The translations under genes and the position numbers were made by a program. A stretch of 39,385 nt of DNA from Polaromonas sp. CG_9.7 (GTDB lineage: Bacteria; Pseudomonadota; Gammaproteobacteria; Burkholderiales; Burkholderiaceae_C), in the NCBI RefSeq assembly GCF_015752205.1, contig NZ_JADOVG010000026.1, positions 1 to 39,385 on the forward strand, in the 5' to 3' direction. A model generated the notes under the pieces. That model made no database searches. It was not told the origin of the DNA and worked only from the letters and a program-made list of their open reading frames with translations. Below, piece after piece: positions 1-8,034 of the stretch. Position 1 is the stretch's first letter. The number at the start of each line of letters is the position of its first letter.

Positions 1-121
1 TGCTGCCCCATCACTGGCAGCCTGCGGGCTGACGCTTCGCTAACCCGTAGCATATTTCGACATGCTTATTCAAGATGTCATCGCTGGCCGCTTACGTAAT
101 TTCAACCAAAGAGGAACAAAC

Positions 122-250
122 TCATTCGTGGCTGTGTCCGTGGCCAGAGTTGCCGTCGTTGTCGTTGGGGCCTGCTTTTTCGCATCCGCTGAGCGTAGCC
201 AAGAAACAGATTATCAAAAAAGTGCCGCCGAGAGTTTTTAGCGTTTTCAT
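122..250 (-). CDS. Small His-rich lipoprotein (42 aa)
   Basis: Seen: an ATG at 250 opens 42 codons. The product has a basic start (MKTLKT), a hydrophobic stretch at about residues 8-20 and a lipobox LSGC, so Cys23 is the expected lipidation site. The mature part is a short hydrophilic tail ending GHGHSHE. No strong ribosome binding site is visible. It lies 77 bp downstream of the membrane-anchor gene on the same strand, last in a run of four minus-strand genes next to nreAB. Inference: an exported, membrane-tethered metal-binding peptide made with the HupE-type permease. No family name is recognised. The complete lipoprotein signal makes a chance ORF unlikely. Confidence 0.6.
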   Translation of the reverse strand: MKTLKTLGGTFLIICFLATLSGCEKAGPNDNDGNSGHGHSHE

Positions 251-327
251 TTAAATATTCATTTGAGAGGTGTATCAGATCGAGTGCAGTGAAATTGCGC
301 TGCGATGGGTATCGCAGCGCCCTTCAT

Positions 328-984
328 TTACTTCATTTTTTTGATGTCGGTGTAGTCGCCACGGGTCCGCAGAATCACCTTCACGTTGGACTTGCCCCGG
401 TTGCGCCAATACCAGCCGTGATTGCCAGTGAACGCGGCCTCAAGCACGCCTTCATCGGAAGAAACTCCGCGACCTTTTTCGTAGCTGATCGACTTGCCCT
501 GTGCATCGCCGTGGGTGTCGAAATTGACCTCACCGCCCTCGACCACCCAAGCATATTGGGCCTTTGCGCCTTCAACCATCTTCAGTTTGATTTCCGTTCC
601 TTCTCCTGGCGCCAGCGTGAAGGGCATCTCGTCGCGCCATTCAATCTTGGGCGCCGCCTTGGCCGGCTCCTTCGGGGCAGCAGCCACTGCAGCCTTCACT
701 GCAGGTTCTGCCGCATTGACTACAGCCATGCCAGGCGCCCCAGCTGCGGGCGACTGGGCAGCCGCAGCATCGGCCGCAGCCTCTGCCGCCAGCTGTTGCT
801 TGATGTCGCCCATTTCCGTCATTCGCAGGATTCGACCGACCCCGGTGGGGTCGATGCCGTATTCAGCCGGAAGAACGACGGCAACCAGGAGGACCAGCGC
901 CGAAATGGCGGCCAGCACGGTGGAGCGCAAAAGCTGCCTGGAAGAAGGCAACTCGGCGCGCAAGGGGGTATCGCTGTTGTACAT
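328..984 (-). CDS. Membrane-anchored hypothetical protein beside HupE (transmembrane anchor protein)
   Basis: The 218-residue product has a short cytoplasmic N-terminus, one membrane segment at about residues 22-40, an Ala/Pro/Lys-rich linker (about 65-115) and a C-terminal periplasmic domain (about 116-218) ending in charged residues. The linker is low complexity. The domain contains a Trp-rich stretch (HGWYWRNRG) near its end. It starts 20 bp after the hupE stop, so the two are probably one transcript. Similar proteins are often annotated only as 'transmembrane anchor protein' and sit with HupE/UreJ genes. The role is unknown; support or metal delivery for the permease is inference from the neighbourhood. 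Confidence 0.7.
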   Translation of the reverse strand: MYNSDTPLRAELPSSRQLLRSTVLAAISALVLLVAVVLPAEYGIDPTGVGRILRMTEMGDIKQQLAAEAAADAAAAQSPAAGAPGMAVVNAAEPAVKAAVAAAPKEPAKAAPKIEWRDEMPFTLAPGEGTEIKLKMVEGAKAQYAWVVEGGEVNFDTHGDAQGKSISYEKGRGVSSDEGVLEAAFTGNHGWYWRNRGKSNVKVILRTRGDYTDIKKMK

Positions 985-1004
985 GTTGAATATTCCTTGG
1001 GTGT

Positions 1005-1742
1005 TCAGGATACGAAGTAGCCGGCGAGCTGCATGCCCACCAGAATGAAGCCTGCGCTCATCATGGCGACGTTGGCGGTGTAGGCGTTGCGAATGAAGCT
1101 GGGGGTGCGGCGCCAGTAGCTCATGCCGATCAGGATGACCGTCAATGCCAGCAGCTGGCCGATTTCCACGCCGACGTTGAAGGCGAGCAGGTTGGGCACC
1201 AGTCCGTTGGGCGAGATCTCGTACTCAATGATTTTGGTCGCCAAGCCAAAGCCGTGGAAAAGACCAAACACCAGGGTTGCAACCTTGGTGTTGGGCTGGA
1301 ATCCCAACCATCGCTGGAAAGCGCCGATGTTGTCCAAGGCCTTGTAGACCACGGACAGGCCGATGATCGCGTCGATCAGGTAGCTGTTGATTCCGACGTT
1401 GAAGTACACGCCCAGGATCATGGTGGTGGAGTGACCCAACGCAAACAGGCTGACGTAGATACCGATGTGCTGGATCCGGTAGAGGAAGAAGATCACCCCG
1501 AAGAGAAACAGGATGTGGTCGTAGCCCGTCATCATGTGTTTGGCGCCCAGGTACATGAAGGGCAGCAGATTGATGCCCGAAATCTCCTGGATATAGCCTT
1601 TGTCGCCTTCAGTGACGGCGTGGGCCAAGGCCTCTGTGCCGCCCACAAAAAGGCAGATAAAGAATGCCGAAAGAAGCAAGAAACGGGATGGCCAATTCGC
1701 CCATAGCGAACGTGGCAGCCTGTCGTGAACATAGCTGTGCAT
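1005..1742 (-). CDS. hupE: HupE/UreJ family nickel/cobalt permease
   Basis: The 245-residue product begins with a signal peptide ending near AHA (residue 42). About six membrane segments follow. Diagnostic HupE/UreJ motifs are present: GAKHMMTGYDH (H69, D75, H76) in the first mature membrane segment, ALGHSTTMIL, and FGLFHGFGLA. HupE/UreJ proteins move nickel or cobalt across the inner membrane and usually serve hydrogenase or urease. Neither enzyme is seen here. The partners are a His-rich small protein upstream, a membrane anchor downstream and the divergent nreAB genes, so a role in nickel homeostasis or resistance is more likely in this window. The direction of transport cannot be read from the sequence. 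Confidence 0.85.
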   Translation of the reverse strand: MHSYVHDRLPRSLWANWPSRFLLLSAFFICLFVGGTEALAHAVTEGDKGYIQEISGINLLPFMYLGAKHMMTGYDHILFLFGVIFFLYRIQHIGIYVSLFALGHSTTMILGVYFNVGINSYLIDAIIGLSVVYKALDNIGAFQRWLGFQPNTKVATLVFGLFHGFGLATKIIEYEISPNGLVPNLLAFNVGVEIGQLLALTVILIGMSYWRRTPSFIRNAYTANVAMMSAGFILVGMQLAGYFVS

Positions 1743-1800
1743 GGAGACTCCGATAGTCTGAAAGAAAGGGAAGCGCTGCGTGGCGCTGCGTGGCGCAGCG

Positions 1801-1824
1801 CGAGTGCGAGTGCGAGTGCGAGTG
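1801..1824. repeat. Hexamer microsatellite (CGAGTG)x4
   Basis: Four exact copies of CGAGTG lie between the small His-rich gene (stop at 1836) and hupE (start at 1742). Just beside it the decamer GCGCTGCGTG occurs twice in tandem (1773-1792). The tract fills most of the 93-bp gap between two co-directional genes, so a change in copy number would alter the leader of hupE. Confidence 0.8.
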
Positions 1825-1835
1825 CGGAAAGGGTC

Positions 1836-2189
1836 TCAGCCCATCGGAGGGCGTTCCAGCCGGGACGCCTCCACCATTTGAATCCAAGGCCGCACCCGCA
1901 CCCGCCAGCCGGGAAGCTGTGGTGCGGCCGAACTCAAGGCGACGGGCAGGGCGTGAGCGTTGTCGTGCGAATGATCCGCCCCGTGGTGGGCATGGCCAGC
2001 ATCGGCGCTCTTGTCCAGCACCGCTGATTCGCCGTCTTCATCCCCGTGCACATGGCTGTGCGCTTCTCCGGTAGCGGATGAAGCGTCATGAAACGTTGTT
2101 GCCATGGCTGCCAGGCCGTGGGAACTTGTTCCACCCATCGAGGAGAGGATGGTGCCGAACATGATCGCCACCAGAACCAGCCACCGCAT
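1836..2189 (-). CDS. Small exported His-rich protein (CzcI/CopL-like)
   Basis: From ATG at 2189 the product is 117 aa. It has a hydrophobic N-terminus (MRWLVLVAIMFGTILSSM) that fits a signal peptide, then a His/Asp-rich middle (AHSHVHGDEDG, GHAHHGADHSHDNAH) and a conserved-looking C-terminus (residues ...VEASRLERPPMG). The layout resembles the short periplasmic metal-resistance leader proteins (CzcI/CopL type) whose C-termini end in similar ERPP sequences. In-frame starts exist further upstream (for example 2240) but lack a good ribosome site and would bury the signal peptide. It is first of four minus-strand genes and divergent from nreA. The function as a metal buffer or sensor is inference. 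Confidence 0.6.
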   Translation of the reverse strand: MRWLVLVAIMFGTILSSMGGTSSHGLAAMATTFHDASSATGEAHSHVHGDEDGESAVLDKSADAGHAHHGADHSHDNAHALPVALSSAAPQLPGWRVRVRPWIQMVEASRLERPPMG

Positions 2190-2286
2190 GCACAGCGCTG
2201 CCCCGTTAGGGTACAAGCAGGATGAGGCGCGCAGGCTCATGGCGTGCAATTGGGTTTCGTGAACATTGAAGAAGATTATAGTAACC

Positions 2287-2298
2287 TCCCCCAGGGGA
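2287..2298. promoter_or_regulatory. Candidate NreA operator (GC-tract palindrome)
   Basis: TCCCC-CA-GGGGA is a perfect inverted repeat flanked by AT-rich sequence, ending 11 bp before the nreA start codon and about 100 bp from the divergent His-rich gene. CsoR/RcnR-family repressors are known to bind G/C tracts with AT flanks, so this is a fitting autoregulatory site. Binding is inferred. Confidence 0.5.
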
Positions 2299-2309
2299 TA
2301 AAATTGACC

Positions 2310-2588
2310 ATGAAACAACCGCATACTCATGCCTCCCATCCTGCCATCATCAAACGCCTGCGCAAAGCCGGCGGACACCTGAGCAGCACAATAGAAATGC
2401 TGGTGCAGGGACGAAGCTGCCTCGATGTCGCGCAGCAGCTGCAGGCGGTGGAAAAAGCGATTCAGCAAGCCAAGAAAGCCCTGATCCAGGACCATTTGGA
2501 CCACTGTCTGGAAGATCTGGTGGGCCCCTTGGAGGCCGGCCAACGCCAATCCATGGACGAGTTCAGGGAAATCACGCGTTATCTCTGA
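2310..2588 (+). CDS. nreA: CsoR/RcnR-family metal-sensing repressor NreA
   Basis: The ATG at 2310 gives 92 aa, the usual size for the all-helical CsoR/RcnR (DUF156) family; the longer in-frame GTG at 2244 would run through the candidate operator and is rejected. Visible ligand positions are C37 (GRSC), H62 and C66 (QDHLDHC), the Cys-His-Cys spacing of CsoR, plus N-terminal histidines H5, H7 and H10 as in nickel/cobalt sensors. The protein probably represses nreB and perhaps the divergent hupE group until metal binds. nreB starts 8 bp after its stop, so they form an operon. The name NreA follows from the pairing with an NreB-like exporter. Confidence 0.8.
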   Translation: MKQPHTHASHPAIIKRLRKAGGHLSSTIEMLVQGRSCLDVAQQLQAVEKAIQQAKKALIQDHLDHCLEDLVGPLEAGQRQSMDEFREITRYL

Positions 2589-2596
2589 GGCACACC

Positions 2597-3910
2597 ATGC
2601 TGGACATTCTTGCCAACCGCACCTACCGCCATTTGTTCGCCGCTCAGGTGATTGCCTTGATCGGGACCGGGCTGGCGACGGTGGCGCTGGGGCTGCTGGC
2701 CTTTGACCTTGCCGGCGACAACGCGGGCATGGTGCTGGGCACGGCGCTGGCCATCAAGATGGTCGCGTATGTTGGCGTGGCGCCGGTCGCAGCGGCATTT
2801 GCCGAGCGCCTGCCCAGGCGCACCATGCTGGTCGCGCTGGACCTGGTTCGTGCGGGTGTTGCCCTGGTGCTGCCGTTTGTCTCGGAGATCTGGCAGGTGT
2901 ACGTGCTGATCTTTGTGCTGCAGGCGGCGTCGGCTGCCTTTACGCCCACCTTCCAGGCCACCATCCCCGACGTGCTGTCGCAAGAAAAGGACTACACCAA
3001 GGCCTTGTCGCTCTCACGCCTTGCGTACGACATGGAGAGCTTGGTCAGTCCGATGCTGGCTGCTGCTTTGCTCACGGTAATCGGCTTTCACGATCTGTTT
3101 GCCGGCACGGTGGTGGGATTCTTGGCGTCGGCAGCGCTGGTGGTGTCGGTGGTCCTGCCGGCGCATCCAGCGCCGCAGCGCCGCAGTATCTACGACCGCA
3201 CCACGCGCGGGCTAAGAATCTACCTGGCCACACCCCGGTTGCGCGGGCTGCTGGCCGTCAATGCGGCCGTGGCAGCGGCAGGCGCCATGGTTTTTGTCAA
3301 CACGGTGGTCATCGTGCAGGCCGGATTGGGCCTGACCCAGAGCGCGGTGGCCTTGGCGTTGGCCAGTTTCGGCGCGGGCTCCATGCTGGCGGCACTGGTC
3401 TTGCCACGCGTGTTGGACAAACTCACCGACCGCAGCGTGATGTTGGGCGGCATCGGGTTGATGGTCGCAGGCATGTTCGTGGGCACCTGGGTGGCCGGAC
3501 ATGCCGCGCTGATGGCTTTGTGGTTCGCGCTCGGCTTGGGTTACGCCACCGCCCAGACACCCGCCGGGCGCCTGTTGCGGCGATCCTCGAACCCGGAGGA
3601 TCGCCCGGCGCTATTTGCCGCACAGTTCGCGCTGTCGCATGCCTGCTGGTTGTTGTTTTACCCCTTGGCCGGCTGGCTAGGCGCTCGCTATGGCATGCCC
3701 GTGACGTTTGCGGTTCTGGGCAGTGCCGGCGCAGTGGCCGTGTGGGTCACCACGATGGTCTGGCCACCCCAGGATCCTGATGTGATTGAGCACGAACACA
3801 CAGAATTGGCCCCCGGGCATACCCATGGCGCAACCAGCCATGGCATACGTCATTCGCACCCTTTCGTGATCGACGACAACCACCCAAGCTGGCCGGGGTT
3901 GGGTGGTTGA
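2597..3910 (+). CDS. nreB: MFS nickel exporter NreB with His-rich C-terminus
   Basis: The 437-residue product is a 12-segment major facilitator; residues about 1-395 carry the membrane segments. The usual inter-helix basic loop is seen as ERLPRR near residue 75. The last 40 residues are a cytoplasmic tail rich in histidine (IEHEHTELAPGHTHG, GIRHSHPF). An MFS body with a His-rich tail is the signature of NreB, which gives nickel resistance by efflux in Achromobacter and Cupriavidus. Context with the NreA-type regulator supports this. Cobalt may also be a substrate. No frameshift or missing part is seen. Confidence 0.82.
   Translation: MLDILANRTYRHLFAAQVIALIGTGLATVALGLLAFDLAGDNAGMVLGTALAIKMVAYVGVAPVAAAFAERLPRRTMLVALDLVRAGVALVLPFVSEIWQVYVLIFVLQAASAAFTPTFQATIPDVLSQEKDYTKALSLSRLAYDMESLVSPMLAAALLTVIGFHDLFAGTVVGFLASAALVVSVVLPAHPAPQRRSIYDRTTRGLRIYLATPRLRGLLAVNAAVAAAGAMVFVNTVVIVQAGLGLTQSAVALALASFGAGSMLAALVLPRVLDKLTDRSVMLGGIGLMVAGMFVGTWVAGHAALMALWFALGLGYATAQTPAGRLLRRSSNPEDRPALFAAQFALSHACWLLFYPLAGWLGARYGMPVTFAVLGSAGAVAVWVTTMVWPPQDPDVIEHEHTELAPGHTHGATSHGIRHSHPFVIDDNHPSWPGLGG
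3878..3908 (+). terminator. Stem-loop at the nreB stop codon
   Basis: AACCACCCAA (3878-3887) pairs perfectly with TTGGGTGGTT (3899-3908), leaving an 11-nt loop. The 3' arm includes the first base of the nreB stop codon. No T-run follows, so it is at best an imperfect terminator or an mRNA-stabilising hairpin. Confidence 0.4.
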
Positions 3911-4650
3911 TGTCGAAATTCTGAGGGCAACGCAGGACTGCCAGACTACTGTTTCCACCACTGCATCGCACATGCGTGCGGGCGTGACATGGCTTCGCAA
4001 GTCGCTGTTTGACGCTATGGTGAATAAGTAGCGACAAAGAGCTATCTACGGGAAAGCTGACTTTTGGGTACGACTCTTATTTGCTTGTAGAAGTCAGCAG
4101 CCAAGGAAACAGGCATTTCTTGGCTCGGTGGCTCCAAGAGACCAAAGCCCCCTCTACGGCCGTTGGAATTAACCTCTCCGGATGCGGCCAATCGTCTTAA
4201 TCGGCTCTCGCTGCTCAAGCGCAGACCACTGGTAGATGCTGATTTCTCAGATCGAATGACCGCCATGGGACGCACGTTACAGCGAATAGCCCTTACTGAA
4301 CAACCGTTCCCAATGTTGGAGCAGTCGGTTGCCGGTGCCGCAGTCATCGAAATCGTCGCCGCATTGCTGACGGTCAAGTTGCTGGTTCCAATGCCGGGTC
4401 TGGAGCAAGCAGTTCCGGAGGTCGACTGACTCTTGTCAGTCTGAAACAGACTTCCGTTATGCAGCCGGAGCAGTCAGTCGCGGTTCATGACCGATGGGCA
4501 GAGCGGGGCCATATCCAGCCATTTGCCAACGGCAGCTTTGTAGAAGTTCAATTCTCACGTATTTTCTGTCTGTTGGTCACCCTTCATGACGGGCTTGCAG
4601 GGCTGTCCGGCCAGTAGTCGGTGGTCGGACGTGCAGGTACTGAGCCGCGC
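3911..4650. other. 740-bp stretch without a recognisable gene
   Basis: Open frames of 88 aa (plus, 4163-4429) and 111 aa (minus, 4042-4377) overlap each other on opposite strands, and neither has a domain or signal that I recognise. The base composition is lower in GC than the flanking genes. It could be a decayed mobile or gene remnant between the metal locus and the core block. No RNA gene, terminator or clear promoter is identified. Confidence 0.5.
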
Positions 4651-4860
4651 TTAATCCTTCAGGCTCACCCCCAGGGCATTCAGCTTTTTTGCGTACGAAT
4701 CCCTGCGTTTGGCTGCCTTTGCAGCGGTTTCGATAGCCGCCTGAATGGCCTTGGGCCCTTTTTTTTCAATCGCTTTGATCAATCCGAATTTTTGAGCAGC
4801 ATCCAGCTCCGCCCTCCTGAAAGTGGCAAGGAGTTCGGCATGGGCAAGGGATGGATTCAC
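4651..4860 (-). CDS. Small hypothetical Ala/Lys-rich helical protein (69 aa)
   Basis: A GTG at 4860 preceded by GAGG gives a 69-aa product that is strongly helical and charged (residues about 10-60 rich in Ala, Lys and Glu). No membrane segment, signal or named motif is seen. The frame stays open for about 43 codons above the GTG with protein-like content but no ATG, GTG or TTG, so either this is the complete small gene or it is the C-terminal remainder of a longer one. It stands alone between the nre locus and sua5. The function is unknown. Confidence 0.5.
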   Translation of the reverse strand: MNPSLAHAELLATFRRAELDAAQKFGLIKAIEKKGPKAIQAAIETAAKAAKRRDSYAKKLNALGVSLKD

Positions 4861-5107
4861 AAGGACCTCATTGTCTAAAGCGTTATTTTCTGCGGTTTTT
4901 CGCGCTGACAGCCCTTGAAGGCGTTGCGCGTGTCTGCTTTGCGCCTGGAAATCCAGATTGCCGACTTCCGCATCAGGTCGGCAGTGGACGCACGAAATAG
5001 CTCATTGACTGACCGCAATCAGTCGGAATATTTCGGTCGGCTCGCCGCGTGCAACGTCTGTTCGTAAACGGCACCCGCCACCCATCCCCCACAAGTAGCC
5101 CACCACC

Positions 5108-6091
5108 TCAGCTCGCCGCAGCCCGCCCCAGCCGGTCGCGCACGCCGTCCCAGGCCATGTCGGCGGGCGGGTTTTCTATCCAGATCAGCTTGGCGTCCTG
5201 GGCGTCGAAGTCGCGCAGCACGGCGAACAGTTGCTGCGCGGTGGCCAGCGCGTCGTCGGGCATGCGGCGCAACAGTACCTGGGCCGACTTGACGCGCAGC
5301 ACGGCGCGGGCATAGACGGCGATGTGGGCCGCTTCGGCGCCCAGCAGGTCGAGCGCAGTTTGCAGCGCGGCGGCGTCCATCAGCCGCACTTTGGCGTTGG
5401 GCGCGTAATGCGCCTCCAGCGTGCCGGAAGCGCGGGGTGTTTGGCCTGCGGCTTGCAAATCTTCCTTGTCCAGCACCGGCTCGCCGCAAGCCGCTTGCAG
5501 TTGCTCGCGGGTCAGCACGCCAGGGCGCAGCAGCACCGGCCGGCCACGGGTGCAATCGACAATGCTGGACTCGATGCCGACCGCGCACGGCCCGCCGTCG
5601 AGCACCAGCAAGTCATCGCCAAACTCGCCGGCCACATGCAGCGCGGTGGTCGGGCTGACGCGGCCAAAGCGGTTGGCGCTGGGGCCGGCCACGCCTGTGT
5701 TGCAGGCCTTTAAAAAAGCCAGTGCGACCGGATGCGCCGGGCAGCGCAGGCCGATGGAATTCTGGCCGCCAGCAGCAGCAGCGGCGACGCCGGGCTGGCG
5801 CGGCAAGATGACCGTCAGCGGGCCGGGCCAGAAGGCGTCGATCAGCCGCTGGGCAAATGCCGGCACTTTGCTGGCGTAGTCGCTCACCTGGCGGGCGCTG
5901 GCCACATGAACAATCAACGGGTGGTCGGACGGCCGGCCCTTGGCGGCAAAGATGCCGGCGACGGCTTCGTCGCTGGAGGCATCGGCCCCCAGGCCATAAA
6001 CGGTTTCGGTCGGAAAGCCGACCAGCCCGCCAGCCCGGATGCAGCGGGCGGCGTCTTCAATGGCTTGCGGGTCGGTGCCGGGCAGAATCAT
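5108..6091 (-). CDS. sua5: L-threonylcarbamoyladenylate synthase (Sua5 type)
   Basis: The 327-residue product has the YrdC/TsaC fold at about residues 8-200: the substrate-binding FPTETVYGLG near the start, KGRPSDHPLIVH, and the SxN-type motif AGPSANRFGRVSPTTA. The C-terminal Sua5 extension (about 225-327) distinguishes it from the short TsaC. The enzyme makes threonylcarbamoyl-AMP from threonine, bicarbonate and ATP, the first step of t6A37 tRNA modification in the cytoplasm. It overlaps the purK stop by 4 nt, so it is translated from the purE-purK transcript, a common Burkholderiales arrangement. Confidence 0.92.
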   Translation of the reverse strand: MILPGTDPQAIEDAARCIRAGGLVGFPTETVYGLGADASSDEAVAGIFAAKGRPSDHPLIVHVASARQVSDYASKVPAFAQRLIDAFWPGPLTVILPRQPGVAAAAAGGQNSIGLRCPAHPVALAFLKACNTGVAGPSANRFGRVSPTTALHVAGEFGDDLLVLDGGPCAVGIESSIVDCTRGRPVLLRPGVLTREQLQAACGEPVLDKEDLQAAGQTPRASGTLEAHYAPNAKVRLMDAAALQTALDLLGAEAAHIAVYARAVLRVKSAQVLLRRMPDDALATAQQLFAVLRDFDAQDAKLIWIENPPADMAWDGVRDRLGRAAAS

Positions 6092-7311
6092 TCGTCGCCT
6101 TCAAAACCCGGCAGGCCCAGAATCCTTGCCGCCTGGCGGGCCGTGGCTTTCACGCCGGCCACGTCGGCGCCGGTGATCGTCAAATGGCCCATCTTGCGGC
6201 CCGGCCGGGCCTCTAGCTTGCCGTACAAATGCAAATGCGCGCCGGGCAATGCCAGCACCGCCTGCCAGTCGGGCGTGCGCGCCTGGCCCGTAGCGTCAAA
6301 CCACACATCGCCGAGCAGATTGAGCATGATGGCCTTTGAGTGCTGGCGCGGCGCGGGCAGCGGCAGGCCGGCCATCGCATGCACCTGCAAATCAAATTGC
6401 GACACGTCGCAGGCGTCCATGGTGTAGTGGCCGCTGTTGTGCGGGCGCGGCGCCATCTCGTTGACGACCAGCGCGCCGTCGGCGCTGCCATCGTCCACGA
6501 CGAAAAACTCGACGCACAGCACGCCGACGTAGCCGATGTGACTCGCTATGGATTTAGTAGCTGCCTGCGCCCGTGCAGCAAGCGCCAATGGCATATTTCC
6601 TTCATAAACCTCGGTCACGGCCAGGATGCCGTCGACATGCAGGTTCAGCTGCGGCGGAAACGCCACGATGGCGCCGTCCCAGCCGCGCGCCACGATCACC
6701 GAGCATTCGGCGCTCAAAGGCAGCATTTTTTCCAGCACGCAGGCCACCTGCCCCAGCTCGGCCCAGGCCGTCGCCAGTTCAGCCGCATTCCGCACGCGCA
6801 TCTGGCCCTTGCCGTCGTAGCCCATGCGCGCGGTTTTCAAAATGCCGGGCAGCAGGTCGTCGGGCACGGCCTGGAGTTGCTCCGGCGTTTCAATGACAGC
6901 GTACGGCGCGCAGCGCACGTCCGCCACACCGGCAGAGGCCATGAAATGCGATTTTTCCTGAATCCGGTCCTGCGCAATCGCCACCGCCGCCGCGCCGGGT
7001 GCGACGGGACGCGCCACGGCCAGGGCTTGCAGCGCACTGGCCGGCACATTTTCGAATTCGGTGGTGATGGCGTCGCACAGGCCCGCCAGTTGCGCCAACC
7101 CCTGCACATCGGAGTAAGCGGTCTGGATATGGTGGTGGCTGACGCGGCCGGCCGGGCTGTGCGGGTCCGGGTCGAGCACCGCCGTGAAATAGCCCAGGCG
7201 CTGCGCGGCATGCACGAACATGCGGCCCAGCTGGCCGCCACCCATGACGCCCAGCGTGGCCGGACGGCCGGTTTCATCGACCGTGCCTGGAAAAATGGGC
7301 AAGCGGCTCAT
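6088..7311 (-). CDS. purK: N5-carboxyaminoimidazole ribonucleotide synthase PurK
   Basis: The 407-residue ATP-grasp enzyme begins with a GGGQLGRM dinucleotide-type loop (residues about 25-32). It carries the ATP-grasp Glu/Asn metal ligands around FFVVDDG...[13 protein letters not shown]. It converts AIR, bicarbonate and ATP to N5-CAIR in purine synthesis and works in sequence with PurE. It overlaps both purE (7308-7311) and sua5 (6088-6091) by 4 nt, showing translational coupling. A 48-nt interspersed repeat (6554-6601) is read through antisense in the variable stretch just before [12 protein letters not shown], and the frame is intact. Confidence 0.95.
   Translation of the reverse strand: MSRLPIFPGTVDETGRPATLGVMGGGQLGRMFVHAAQRLGYFTAVLDPDPHSPAGRVSHHHIQTAYSDVQGLAQLAGLCDAITTEFENVPASALQALAVARPVAPGAAAVAIAQDRIQEKSHFMASAGVADVRCAPYAVIETPEQLQAVPDDLLPGILKTARMGYDGKGQMRVRNAAELATAWAELGQVACVLEKMLPLSAECSVIVARGWDGAIVAFPPQLNLHVDGILAVTEVYEGNMPLALAARAQAATKSIASHIGYVGVLCVEFFVVDDGSADGALVVNEMAPRPHNSGHYTMDACDVSQFDLQVHAMAGLPLPAPRQHSKAIMLNLLGDVWFDATGQARTPDWQAVLALPGAHLHLYGKLEARPGRKMGHLTITGADVAGVKATARQAARILGLPGFEGDE
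6554..6601 (+). repeat. 48-nt interspersed repeat, copy inside purK
   Basis: It aligns without gaps to copies at 8605-8652, 18674-18721 (minus), 21564-21611 (minus) and 24800-24847 (minus). The shared core is TAGCTGC followed by GCGC, then an AGC.AGCG block and a GGCATATTT-like end. Here it runs antisense to purK and encodes part of a surface-type linker. Confidence 0.65.
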
Positions 7312-7817
7312 ACCGGCGGCAGCGTCATGGCGCGGGCGGCTTCGGTCTGCTCGGCGCGAAAAGCCTGCAGCCTGTCGGCCAGCGTTGTGTCATGCAGGGC
7401 CAGCAGGGCGACGGCAAACAGCGCTGCATTGGCCGCGCCGGCATGGCCGATGGCAAACGTTGCGACGGGAATGCCTTTGGGCATCTGCACGATGCTGTGC
7501 AATGAATCGACGCCCTGCAAATGCTTGCTGGCGACCGGGACACCCAGCACCGGCACGATGGTCTTGGCGGCCAGCATGCCCGGCAAATGCGCCGCGCCGC
7601 CGGCACCGGCAATGATCGCCTGCAGGCCGCGTCCGGCGGCGGCTTCGGCATAGGCGAACATAGCGTCGGGCATGCGGTGGGCCGACACCACGCGTGCGTC
7701 ATGCGCAATGCCGAAATGCTGCAGGATTTGCACGGCGTGCTGCATCGTGTCCCAGTCGCTGCTGGAGCCCATCACCACGCCGACCAGGGGCGCTGCGGAG
7801 TTGTTGTTTGTCGTCAT
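7308..7817 (-). CDS. purE: N5-CAIR mutase PurE
   Basis: The product is 169 aa, typical for class I PurE. The phosphate-binding GSSSDW (residues 18-22), SAHR with the catalytic H47, and the glycine-rich [11 protein letters not shown] loop are all present. It converts N5-CAIR to CAIR in purine biosynthesis and forms octamers in the cytoplasm. It is first in the purE-purK-sua5 operon and divergent from cnoX across 217 bp. The start chosen (MTTNNNS) leaves a short flexible tail before the fold, which is common. Confidence 0.95.
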   Translation of the reverse strand: MTTNNNSAAPLVGVVMGSSSDWDTMQHAVQILQHFGIAHDARVVSAHRMPDAMFAYAEAAAGRGLQAIIAGAGGAAHLPGMLAAKTIVPVLGVPVASKHLQGVDSLHSIVQMPKGIPVATFAIGHAGAANAALFAVALLALHDTTLADRLQAFRAEQTEAARAMTLPPV

Positions 7818-8034
7818 AAAGATTGAAGTGCTGAGGTCGCTGAAGGGCTGTGGGCCGATAAGGCGTGATTTTAAGGGCTGGGGTGGCGGGCCGGGCCATG
7901 CCCGGCGTAACCGCTGGCTGTGGCTTGCATGCTATCGTCATGGCTGCCGCCAGGACCGCTGCCCGCCCTTTCCTTTCAGGACGCCAGGGCACTGGCCTGA
8001 ACCCCCTTATTCCAACCTTTAGTTGCCCAACACC

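Noticed and set aside
289..1048. Plus-strand frames across the anchor and hupE region
   Set aside because: They lie opposite well-supported minus-strand genes and contain Arg/His-rich shadow-type sequence without domains.
2244..2309. Longer GTG start for nreA
   Set aside because: The added residues would be encoded by the candidate operator, and the family normally starts near the ATG at 2310.
4042..4429. Overlapping 111-aa minus and 88-aa plus frames between nreB and sua5
   Set aside because: No ribosome site, domain or signal supports either, and they exclude one another; recorded only as an unassigned stretch.
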